Positions 13,621-24,875 of a stretch of DNA of 64,000 nt are shown here, one piece after another. Below the pieces are notes generated by a model that worked only from the letters and a program-made list of their open reading frames with translations, was not told the DNA's origin and did no database searches. Every line of letters begins with the position of its first letter. Position 1 is the first letter of the stretch. The stretch comes from Formicarius rufipectus (Eukaryota; Chordata; Aves; Passeriformes; Formicariidae). Position numbers and translations under genes: made by a program. The DNA lies in assembly GCA_013399695.1 (NCBI GenBank), contig VXAU01003747.1:124001-188000 (forward strand), written 5' to 3'.

Positions 13621-16600
13621 ATGTTGGGTCAATCCTCTCACCCTTCAGCTTTGCTTTGATTTCAAACCAGCCCTTCTGCTCTAGGGACCTTCTCACTGCT
13701 AAAGCACGTTAATCCTTTACATTTTGTTCACCAGCAAAATCTTCAGGGTTTGTGTGACTAGATTTTGCTATGTAGCCTGTCTCTGACAAGACCAGAACTA
13801 ACAATGTTCTCTGCAGTACAGGCAGGAGTGGCTCAAATATAACCCTTAAGAGAGCTTTGCAGCCTTTTAAAATCCTGCGTGTGGCAACTTTCCTTTCTCA
13901 CATCACATTAATAATGCTCTCATTACTGTTCTTTTTGTGTTTTATCTACATATGATAACTTCAAGCTGAAAGCTCCTCTTGTAAATACAATATTTCATCC
14001 ATGCTCACCCGGTAAACGTCTCATTTGCACTAATGCAGAAATGTGGCAACATGTTGCCTAGTGACCAAGAGCATTCCCCTTCACCCTTTTGTCTCACAAA
14101 GTGAGGCTTTTGCCTTGGCAAATAAGTGAATATTTTAATGTTATGGAATTAAGTTTTATTAGACGTCAGCTTGCCAATAACATTGGAGAGATCTATAAAA
14201 TAGAACTCCACACATCTGCTTGCCAAATGGCTTTCTAAGCCTCCTAATGTTTCCATTTATGCAATACAATCCTATTTTATATGTCATTTTACAGCTCTAG
14301 GAAAAACTCTTTCCAGTCAAAACACATTCCAATGCATATATTTGACTTACAGGAATATATACAGAAGACAATCCAGTGTCTATCCAAAGGATTGGCTCTT
14401 TTTTCCTATTCCAATCCCCAACAGTCATGGTCTGTATTTCACCTGTATGTTAACAGCCCTTCCATTACACAGTTAATAATAAGTGCAGGAATTACAGAGT
14501 GAAGTTCTTTTCATTTGTGATCTGCAGGTGGTGATAATGTTCCCTTTGGCCTTAAAAATTTGTGTGTCAGATTAAAACAGAGAATGCAGGATGATGCACA
14601 GAGCAAGATGTCAGTTGCAGAGCTGCCAACACCCAGCTCACAAACCTTGGGCCTGGTTCCAAGAATACACACGATAGGCTTAAAACCCAAGGATTTTAAA
14701 CATGAAAAAGTAATGGGATGCTAGCTTGTTTTAGTTGCCTCCTGTTCTTTTTATGCTTCACTCATGTTTCTTCTGTCAGTAGATAGGAAAAGGGCAACAC
14801 TTAGAAAAATGCCATGATGTATTTTCAAATAAAAGCTGCCAATCTCACACAAAATTCCAGTTTCTGAAGGCCTTGAAGAAAAAAAAGTACTGAAATATTC
14901 AGTCAATTCACCTGTGGATAACATGGCAGTAAATTCCACTGCCATCTAAATACAATTTTTCCATGGTACCACATAATACTGCACCATCTCAAAGCTGCTC
15001 AGAGGGAGACATCATCCTTCAGATGACTCTCCACTCTGTCTCCCTCAAAACACTGCATTGTCATCTCTGATGCAGCCCAGCATCCAGAAGTTTCATTTGT
15101 ATCAGGGACCAAAAGGAGATATTAAAACTTCCCTCCCCAGCAATGACAACTCAAGTTCACAAAGTAAATTCTGGCATTTTCCTGTGCTTTCTGGAGTAGA
15201 CTCAAATATTGACTTAAACACGGCTGCATGAGATATTCTCAGCCAAAATGAACAGGAGATTAAATGGCCGAAGAATGAATCAAATATTTTGTAAGAGGAC
15301 CCAAGAGAAATAACAGGTCCCTTCACATACCCCATGTTGTTGAATGTTAAGATCATTAAAATCCTTGAATGCTGCCATAGACAAACATTCTGTCTTGTGG
15401 AAAAGAAATATTATCTAACTTGTAAGGAAACAAGAGAACAGTCTAAAAAAAAAAAAAGAGAGAAAAAGTTGAAAAAATTCAACCTTTGGGATTTGGTTAT
15501 GAAGTTATATTTACTCCATCCCTTTCTGAACAGGGATTTGGTTTAATGTTTTAAAAGGCTCTAATTCCCAGTTTCATAAATTACTTTTATTTTTTAATAT
15601 AACTGGATTCTAATTCAGTTGAGCATATCCAAAAAGTACACAGAAGTTAAGTAGAAACCACATAAATATTGTTCAGCTTCCAGCAAGCCTCACTGCCATT
15701 GGCAAGGGTAAAAACCACAGTTTAGCCCTGGAAAAGACAAGAGGAAGGACAGCAAAGGCAAAAATGAATTAAATGAGAAATTTCAAAGAGAGGGATGGAA
15801 GGCTCTGCTGGACATTATTAGAGTGTGGGCAAAAAGGAAGGACTTTCAGACAACCTGAAGGAGCATACACAGCCCAAGTACATAGGAAAAGCTGCCAGCT
15901 GATGTGCCTTAGGCTGTGAACAAGAAAGCTTTCCTGCTATTAGATTTCATTCTTGCTAAGGGAATTTGGAATTTTTCCACCCATTTATAAATGAGCAAAT
16001 TTCTTCCAGCTATAGAGAGCATCAGGGATAGAACTGTTGAGCTGCGTTTATACCTTCTGAGTTGTCTATAGCAGTGATTGCTGGCATAAAATTATGTTAT
16101 GGGTTGCACATTTATGGTCTCAGATTTTATTAAAAAGTTGTGGAAAACACTCCTTATAAAGCCTTGCTTGGGTGTTATTTATGAATACCAACAGGCCAGA
16201 TTCATAAAGTAAATTAGAGACTACAGTTCTTTTTGGCTGTATGGAGCTCCTTATGTCACTGAGTATAAGGGGAAGGAGGAGAATACATACCGAAGCAACA
16301 TATAAAATATATACTATCAAGTTTTTGCTTCTTACATGAAGCCTTCTCCCATCTTTCTCCCCATTTAACCTTCTGCCTTGTCTAGGATCCTCAGATGGCT
16401 GCTTTGAATAATTCAGTTGCTTTCTATAAAAAGAGACTGAAACCAGGTCCTTGAGCTCTTACACTGACCAAGCAACATACCTTCATCTCCTATGTGCTCT
16501 CTCCAGAGGAAAGGCTGGCACCTGAAATGCAGCCAGCTCAGTTAGAAAGTCAGTGAACACAGAGAACTTGGCAGACATTCTGCATATGGATAATAATTAT

Positions 16601-17602
16601 CTACCCTGTATCAGGGCTTCACACATGCCAGGGATCACACCTTTCTAATTCAGGGTCCGGAGACCACAGACCAAGAATGATTTGGTTGAGGAATGGGAGT
16701 AGGTTATTAGTCTTGAAAAACATGAGCCAGTCCAATTCCATCTGTGCTGCTGCCTCTGCACCACATGCATCATCTCGCTGCATACAGACTCTCCCATCAC
16801 CCGAGGCAAACCAGCATTAGCTGCCACACGAGTGCAGCTGAAACAGCACCTGTGAAGTGCCTGCGCAATGCACTGCGCCTGCAGGAAAGCAGAGAACACT
16901 CTGAGGACCCCTCTGGGTCTGCTGCATTGCTGCTTGTGGGGGCAGGAATATTTCCAGCCATTTCCTCCCCCTGAAGCATTTGTAATATCATGGGTTTCTT
17001 GACCAGTGAAGAAACAGAAATGAAGCACTGAGTTTCTGGCTTTACAGTGGTGTGTACCCCAGCTCAAATTTCCCCTACATCCAGCTTCTCCTTTCATTTA
17101 TGCTCTGCACTGCACTGACACAGTCTCCACACCTCTCAACCCCATATGGACTGCCCCACATTGTCATCTTGCCTAAGAGCTCTATGTATTTTTAAAAACA
17201 TCACTATATTCTGCCAGTTCAAAAGTCACTAAGCCAATCTCAGAGAGAAATAAAAGAATTACCTGAAATCTGCAATGAAATGAAACTTCTTTTTCTGGTT
17301 GCCATCTATAATGTTTTCTAAAGCATATAATTTGCATTACTGACAACAAAGCTCTTATGAAGTTCTGGGACTTGGAAGTGAGTCCTCAAATAATATGCAT
17401 AAAACTCATGGGAAGGAAGAGACAGCCAAAAGCTAAAGATCTTTTGAGAAAAACAGAACAGGTTACTGAGAGAACAGAGCAGTGAAGACAGAAAAATTTG
17501 AGAAAAAATAAAAAAATCCTGAGGAAGTGGTGCCCCTGCATTACTCCCCAGATATGTGGAGAACTTGCAATGCTATTAGATCAGTTTTCTTTGTCTTCTC
17601 TG
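13621..17602. other. Unique non-coding sequence with a CpG-retaining patch
   Basis: No gene is recognised. An adenine run lies at 15446-15458. A block at about 16,750-16,990 keeps several CpGs and contains a near-palindromic TGCGCAATGCACTGCGC stretch (about 16862-16878). It also carries a 150-codon open frame on the - strand (16645-17097) and a good - strand splice-acceptor pattern ending at 16879. None of these matches a family I know, so it is recorded as non-coding with a note. Confidence 0.6.
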
Positions 17603-17670
17603 AAAAAAAACAAAAAAAACCCCCACACACAAAAATACCCCAAAACAAACAAACAAACAAATAAAAACAG
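17603..17670. repeat. A/C-rich low-complexity tract, (CAAA)n
   Basis: Runs of A are followed by CCCCC and ACACAC, then about five CAAA units from 17641. The same A-run to C-run to CAAA pattern occurs elsewhere in the window (33.49 kb, and inverted at 5.79 and 55.63 kb). A 111-codon open frame through it is an artefact of the simple sequence. Confidence 0.85.
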
Positions 17671-20071
17671 GGATAGAAAAGGTATAGAAAAGAAATACAA
17701 TAATGTTCTTCAAAGCCCAAGTGCCACCACAGCAAATAAAATCTTTTTAAGTCAGCAGAAAAATGTGCTTGATAAAATACTGTCAAGTTTGGGCAGCACA
17801 ACCCAGACCAGTATGATAGAAAAAAATAGGTAAGGGCATGCCATGGGAGTTGAGTTGGGTTGGAAGTAAGGGAACTAATGCTTGGACTATTTCATGGCAA
17901 AGAAATTATTAAGAAGCTTCCCAAAGGCAGAACTAGATATCCATAATACACATTATTTAAACATGAAGGGGGAGAAAGTATCAGTTAGCTATAAGATCAG
18001 GGATATTTATATACTTGGAAATAAGAAAGTGCTCTGATTTACAAGGTAGAACAGCCAAAAGTCTTGCTTCATTACACCTGTGAGACCAAGAAGGGCTGTC
18101 TTTTATCTACTTTGTATTTGCAAAGAAGCTATCCAAACACTGTACATTAGTATAGAAGCATCTTTTTTCTGATACTTATTTGATACCTTCAGTCTCCCTA
18201 GATTTTATAGCAAAACAATTAATACATCCATCTATTTTCATGAATTTTCACTAGAAGTTGCACAAAGCAATTCTGAAACTTTTCATTTATTTTAACTTGG
18301 GGAAAATATGTCAACACTTAGAGATTCTTTTTGCACTGCCCATATCTCTAATTATGGTATGATATGACTTTCTTCTTCAACATCTCTTCTCCATCCTTCC
18401 CACTCTTGAACCTTTGTACAACAGTCTCGTTTGAAACAGCAGATGAACATGGTAACTTCCCTAAAGAAAAAATAATGTACCAAGTTCAAAGTTTTGTAGG
18501 CTTACTTAAGTGTATTCAAACATGCTCTAATATATGTCACAACACAACTACTCAGCTGTAGGACAAGCACAGTCAGCATGTTTTCCAGACATATTTCATA
18601 ACAGACGGGAAAAAAATCCCTAAAGATCTCGATCATTAGATAACTATGCTAAAAGCCCCTTATTTACACATCCATGCAAAATGCAAAGAGCAGGAACATC
18701 CACTTTCTTCAATATCTTCTATTTATTCCTTCCTTCTTTATCCTATTTTCAGTGGTAGTCTTGAAAGCTCAGACAGTAAGGCCATCTGACTAATCAAATA
18801 GGAAACATGGAAAACACTTTAAAAGATGAACAAACGATTGATTTCCTGGAAATCACAAAAAATAATCCTGAACATACCCTACAATACTTCATGTAAACCT
18901 TAAGTCATGTTTTGTTTTTATAGCCAGTTTAAAAGAAATTAAGTTAAACAGTGGTTGCCTTTACATGTCACTTAAAAATAATTTTAAAATACAAGCAAAA
19001 CACAAGCTATTTCAATATTAAAACTTAAATATTTAATTAATGAAAATCAATTATAACGTATGCTTTTCAGTTTTGCTTTATTTCATGCAACAGCCAATTG
19101 ATCCCAAAATGTGTCTTTGACAAAAGGACTTTTCATCCAAAAGCTGTATTCAGCTATAATAATCAGTGTGTATACACCAACTTATTCCAAAGATATAACG
19201 ACCTTATCAATTCACTCCAATATTAGTATCTGAAAAATAAGTATTATCTTAAAGCATCAAGTCTTCACTACCCGCACATGCTCAACCATTTCTAAAATTG
19301 TATTAAAAGAGATACTTGAAAGAATGAAACACTACATGTTGGAAGAGTTATCCTGCCAAAAATAAGCATGTCCACAAGCTCCACAAGTCAGCAATGTAAC
19401 TATTCCAGCCCACTGCTTTCATCAGGACTGTTATATTGCTGTAGAACCCAGAGGAGTTGGTGAAAATGGACCACACTGTACTGAGCACTAAGCACTCTAC
19501 CATAAGTACAGAGGACTCAGTCCCTGTAGTGCCATTGGTTAAACTCTGGAAAAAGAAACAAGGCCAAAAAGAGATGGGTAACTCCTGGCTGTAAAAGCCC
19601 ATCAGTGGCAAAGTTAGCAGCAAAGCTTCAAAGTGGAGTCAAATATTGGTGGGGAGGGAGAAGCATGAAGCTGCTAAGCTTCCATTTATCTACCTGAACA
19701 TAGTATTCAGATCTCCTAAAACATTCAGATTCAAAGGAGAGGTACGATTCCTTCTGCTAAGCAGCCTCAATATTTGCCCCTTCTCTCCTGAACATGGACA
19801 ATTATGCCATGCAGAGGTACTTTGAGACCTGACAGTCACAAAATGGAAGTATTTGCAGTCATACAGGCCAGCTCCTGGAGTCAGAAGACTTAGTTTGACT
19901 GCACATCTCAGATGTGCTTTTTGCAGCATTCCTCTGTGCAGAGAATATTTGCAATTAGAGAATTAGCAAAGACCTGTATTAATATAAAAGTGATAAAGTC
20001 CAAAAGAGTGAAAATATGCAGAACTGTTACAGTGTCAGTTCAAAGGCCAGAATATAGAGGAGGAAATCATG

Positions 20072-20101
20072 AAGGAGTCTAAATCAGAAAGGAGTCTAAA
20101 T
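20072..20101. repeat. Tandem duplication, 17-bp period
   Basis: The 13-mer AAGGAGTCTAAAT occurs at 20072-20084 and again at 20089-20101, giving a period of 17 bases. It is a simple local duplication. Confidence 0.8.
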
Positions 20102-20132
20102 TTTAGTGTTCTCTACTGGTTTAAGTTAAAAG

Positions 20133-20146
20133 AAAAAAAAAAAAAA
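20133..20146. repeat. Poly-A tract
   Basis: Uninterrupted run of 14 A within an A-rich stretch. No retrotransposon body is recognisable upstream, so it may be a mononucleotide microsatellite. Confidence 0.85.
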
Positions 20147-23100
20147 GGCCTTTAATTATTTAACACCAAGCATTTGCTTTGCCCATTTACTTTGTCCAGT
20201 GGAATTCAGTACCTGTAACTGTAAAGAGATAAGTCTCAGAAAGCATGAAGGCAGTCTCAAAGTCATTTGGCTTTTTTAACACCGTGCAGCTGAGTGCCTT
20301 GAAGTCTGCTTAGGGATTTGCAAGAAAAGGGTGAGGTATTCTTATATGGAACTTATATTATCACAACAAACGCTGTTGAAAAAAACTACCCTGAGCTCAT
20401 TCAGTATCTTTTAAATTTAAGTTTATAGCTGAGTTGTCACAGGTAAACACATAAAAATAAGAACCATCCCAATATGTTTACATTGGACCTTAGAAACTTA
20501 GTCATTAAATTGCAGTGTTGTTTTAGACATATATAGCATAGAATGAAAAACTGCCGGGAACATAACTGTGGCAATATTTACCCAAAAGACCACTTGGTAA
20601 GTTGCATTTTTTTTTCAAGAAAGCAAACAGCTAATATTTGGAAATAGAGGTATTTTTTGGTTTCTTTCTAGCAGAATTCTGGGAAATAGAACAGTGACCA
20701 AACCACTCTGTTTTGGCAAAACAATGTCTGGCTTTCATTTGAGAGTCCAAAAAATTGTTTAGAAATACTGTTCAAAGAGTGAAGAAAACAGTTATAAAGG
20801 AGGGGTTTGGGGGGAGCATCAGCATGTTCCTTTTGACATAGCCAGGAGAAGCTTGCTGAACTTCACAAGAGAGACCTTTTCCTAATTTTCACCTAGAAAA
20901 TATTTTGTGTAAACTGATATCCTCAACATTTCTTTCATCTAGTGATATGGTTGACTAGACAGGCCCATTCCATATCACCCTGAACTTTACCGCTATGGAT
21001 GGTGGGATGTTCACTGATGCTATTACTATAAAGAAGAGCAACAGGTGATGCCTGTTTAAGAAACTGTCTAAGCTGGCAGAATTTTGTCCTTCCAATTTAA
21101 CTAATGGCAAGGCATCTACCCATTTCACACTCTTTTTCCATAAGTGGGTAACATTTTCTTCCTATAAGGGTACATAGTGCTCTGCAGATGGACAGGTAGT
21201 CACGCAAAGATTAATTATGTATTCTTCACTTGGATAAAAGATGTGAAATTCAGCATCACAATTCATTCATTCCTTGACAAAAGCAAAAGCTCTGGAAATC
21301 CAGCACCAAGACCATAGGCTGTCTCACACCACTTCTCAGTGCCTCACACTGCTATCATTCAGACACTTGGCTACTGCATATCTGAGTACACACACTTGTG
21401 CTCCCCTCACTATCAGAAATGAATAGGACATCTGGTGCAGGTAAAAGCCATGTGGGGCAGACATCCTTCCCAGAAGGTAAGAATCTGGTTCTTTTATGAC
21501 CAGCCACCACAAGAAAGCAGACTGAAAGAGATGGAAAACTACACTAAGTTTAATTTTTTCCAAAATAATTATTTTACTGTAAGCTATATTCCACTCTCTA
21601 GATACTTGGCAATACGCTGAGAAACAACCCCAAACCAGCTACAGTAGCTCAAGGAACAGGGGAGATCTTGGAAAACATGAACAAGGCCTTCAAGTAAAGT
21701 GGTTCTTCCTTATCCATTTCCCAAAAGCTGAGAGCAACTTCAAGGATCAAAATAAGGAGGACAGAAAGGTCTTTATTACTGGATTTTTCATGTTTTAACT
21801 CTGTTTTATTTCACATAGAAGTGCAGCTGAAAATGGAGCAGAATCACCACTAGAGAAGAATCTTTCCATACACTGAAGTCTCCAACACTCTCCTGCTGCC
21901 TATCCCCACTAACCATCACAAATTCCACCAAGTCATTGTCACTAAACTTGTGTAAAATAACACACTACCACCTCTTATCCATGCCAGAATCCAGAAAACT
22001 ATCTCCCAAGTAACAGTGGATGTAAAACCTTTTCTAGGCTACTACAGCTTTAAATCCGGCTTGTTTCTCTGCCTCTCACGTCAAGCCCCTAGAGCTCTGA
22101 AGTCCTTTGTTCTTACTTCATTACACAGATCAACTCATTCCATTTACCTAATTTTTAAAAATACATCTTTTTTTCTTTTTATCTTTACCTTATTTCTCTC
22201 TTCATTTTAGAAATGCTCCCTTGTCCAGGTTACTCCACTATGAATTCTGACTTAAATGAAATATTTATGGCTGTAAATATTATCTGTCATTCAGCACCAC
22301 AGGCCATACCCATGGCTGTAGACTTTCCACCAGGCTTGTTACATTAAGGCAGTGCAAGCCTCAGATCACAGATTCCCAATCTCTTTGTAGTCAAAGCTTG
22401 CTTGAGATCACTGGAAATGATGTGTCGCACTGGGGTAAACTCTTTCTCTTCTGTTCAAACAGTGCAAGGCTGTAGATAGCTCTTTCCCACTCCCTCTAGA
22501 GCAGCATCTTCTCTCTCACCTCTCTTACTCTTTCCAGCACCTACACTGAGTCTTCTGTAAGACATCCAGCTGACTTCCAGAGCTTGGCACAGATTCAGCT
22601 CTGCACTTCTTCTATCAGAAGGATAGACGCCTCTTAGGAGCCATTGTTCATCACATTTTTACATTTGCTGCCAGACCAGCACATCCCTTGTGCCACTTCT
22701 TTATATCTCTGGGAATTTCACCCACCCAATACACAAAGCATCACATCAGAGCCAACACATGCAGACACAGAAGCTGCTGGACATTGAACAACTCTGTGGG
22801 TTTGTAGTGGGCAGGGGTGCAAAGATACCTCTTTTTTGGAAGGCTCTTAGTGAAAATCAGGGCCTACCGAAGCACTGTGCAATGTCACACCATTCACAGC
22901 AAGAGCTGCTGAATCCTGGGGTGTCTATTCCCATTAGCTTTTCATGTGGTTTACTAAAAAACAAACCACTGAAGAGCAATGACACACATTGCTAGGAAAG
23001 GATGCAGAGGTGTTTTCTCCTGAGTTGAATTTCCCTGTTTCACCTGCAGGTTCCCTGTTAGACCCTTACTTTATTCCCCATCCTCATTCCAACACTTTTA

Positions 23101-24497
23101 TATTAATTAGATTTTTTGGTACTTCAAACTGGTTTCCCCTTTGATGCAAGTTTTTTTTAAAATTGTCACTGCAGACCGGTCAAATGACAGTTTTAAAATT
23201 CATGTCTTTAACCAACTGCCTCAGATTTTCCCAGTACTTTATATATAACACTACCTTAAAATTAATATATTCTAGTATGCATCATAGAAAGAATTTAGTA
23301 AGTCATCCTGAATAGGACTGGCCTTTCTTAGAAGGAGCAAGATCTTATTTGATTTGTAGTTAGAAAAAAACCTGACTGTCCTTACCTTAAAGCAGTAGGG
23401 CTACTGCAGATAAGTTAGTGCTACTTGTTGATGGTTTGTCACCTGAAGGGGAAAGTTGTTGCTCAAGCAATTCACAATAAGTCTCCTATTTCAATACTGC
23501 TTTACAAGGTCTCTCTTATTTATTGGATTGCCACCACAATGTTTATTGCCTAAGTCAATTTTTATTAATGCTCAAGGAAACAACACAAAATCAAATAGAA
23601 ATACCTTGTAGAAAAAACCCCAAACTACTAATGTGAAAAATAATTTAAAATTATTAGCTGAATCCTTAATAGACAAAACCCCCAACAGGATATACATACA
23701 CTTATACAGTTTATCTACTCACTAATGCAAGGAAGTTATGCTTAGTGTACATAAATTAAAAACCTTGCTTTTTATGGGAGCAAGTTTTTCTGTCTTCTTC
23801 TTCTAACTGAAAAACTAGAACCAACACCTTGTGTTATTCCCAGCATCCAAGCATCGATCCTACCCTTTTTAAAAGTTCCAACTTTTTATGCACACAGGAA
23901 AACAATTATTGTTACACTGTGACCTTGCATGCAGCGAATTCAGCGTAGCTAGCTGCTGACAGGGTGTGGTGGAGAAAGCAATAGCATCTCAGTCTTCTGG
24001 CCAAAGCCCTTTTCTGCCTCAGCTTCTCCTAAATGCAGTGTTGCCAAGGAGCCACAGAACTTGTGGAAAAAGTGGTTCAGAGTGACAGGTTTTGCCAGCC
24101 CTTCCCATGCTGACTAGAGATGCTGGTCACTCCAAATTCTGAGTCCACATTTTTCTCAATGGCTGGTGTCCACCAGCAGCAGGACAGGGGGACATCCCTT
24201 TCCTAGCTGCCACAAATCTTGTGGCCTATTTAATGCAGCAGCTGTCTGCTGTGGACATCTGCATGTCTAAAGGAAGGGGGATGCTATCCCACAGTCCATC
24301 TCTAGTGAGATTTGATGTGATTCACAGACCTGACAAAGTCATTTAGAGTTGAAGACATCCTTCAAACTCCTGAGTAAATAAGAACCCAAACCCTTTTGAA
24401 AGATGGCTGCCAGAGAGTACAGGCTGGATGCAGTTTGCATTCCTTGTTTGTTCAATGTATTTTTGCAGATTTTGTTTCCTGTACAGAACAAAGGAGG

Positions 24498-24517
24498 CTT
24501 GCTTGCTTGTTTGCTTG
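24498..24517. repeat. Short (CTTG)n microsatellite
   Basis: About five tetranucleotide units of the CTTG/GCTT type, one of them changed to GTTT. Overlapping open frames in several frames reflect the period-4 sequence rather than coding. Confidence 0.7.
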
Positions 24518-24743
24518 AAGAAAAAGAGCACAAAACATGCTTGTACAAGTCAGGGCATGTGTCAAACATTCAAAGAGCAGCATAATAAAAAGCAGGTGCT
24601 ACGACAAGCTTCCAAACTTGCCATACAAGCACCAGCAATAATTTATTTATAAATGCAGTTCATACCACTTAGGTTGTTTTCCAGCAAGTGTGGTCTAGCA
24701 TATGCATTAAATCAAGCACTTTCTCTTATTGTCTTTGTTACAG

Positions 24744-24875
24744 CAGCTGTTTTCACACTCTGAAGGTCCAGTTCTGTGCTTTCTTTTGGGTCAGAAGAGA
24801 AGCACTAAAGACAAACAGGAGTGCATGGCCTGTGATAGACCACCTTCTGCTCATCTTGGCTATAAGAAATGGAGG
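24744..24875 (+). other. Exon-like interval (weak candidate)
   Basis: A long pyrimidine tract (24719-24740, TTCTCTTATTGTCTTTGTTA) ends in CAG at 24743. It is followed by 132 bases (44 codons, phase 0 to 0) open in the acceptor frame, then GG|GTAAAG at 24875/24876. The encoded peptide is rich in Lys/Arg and includes DKQECMACDRP, but no known domain is recognised. Against it, other frames on both strands are also open here, so the open frame carries little weight. The acceptor is the strongest part; the interval may be a pseudo-exon. Confidence 0.25.

Larger units (their letters stand above)
17671..24743. other. Unique AT-rich non-coding sequence
   Basis: No gene or known mobile element is recognisable over 7 kb. 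Minor items are a 17-bp tandem duplication (20072-20101), an A run (20133-20146) and a short CTTG microsatellite (24498-24517). A moderately GC-richer stretch at 23.93-24.33 kb has no long open frame. Two weak exon-like intervals (17759-17829 and 24744-24875) are described separately. Confidence 0.65.

Noticed and set aside
17498..17833. 111-codon + strand open frame
   Set aside because: It runs through the A/C-rich tract and owes its length to simple sequence. Only its last part was kept as a weak exon idea.
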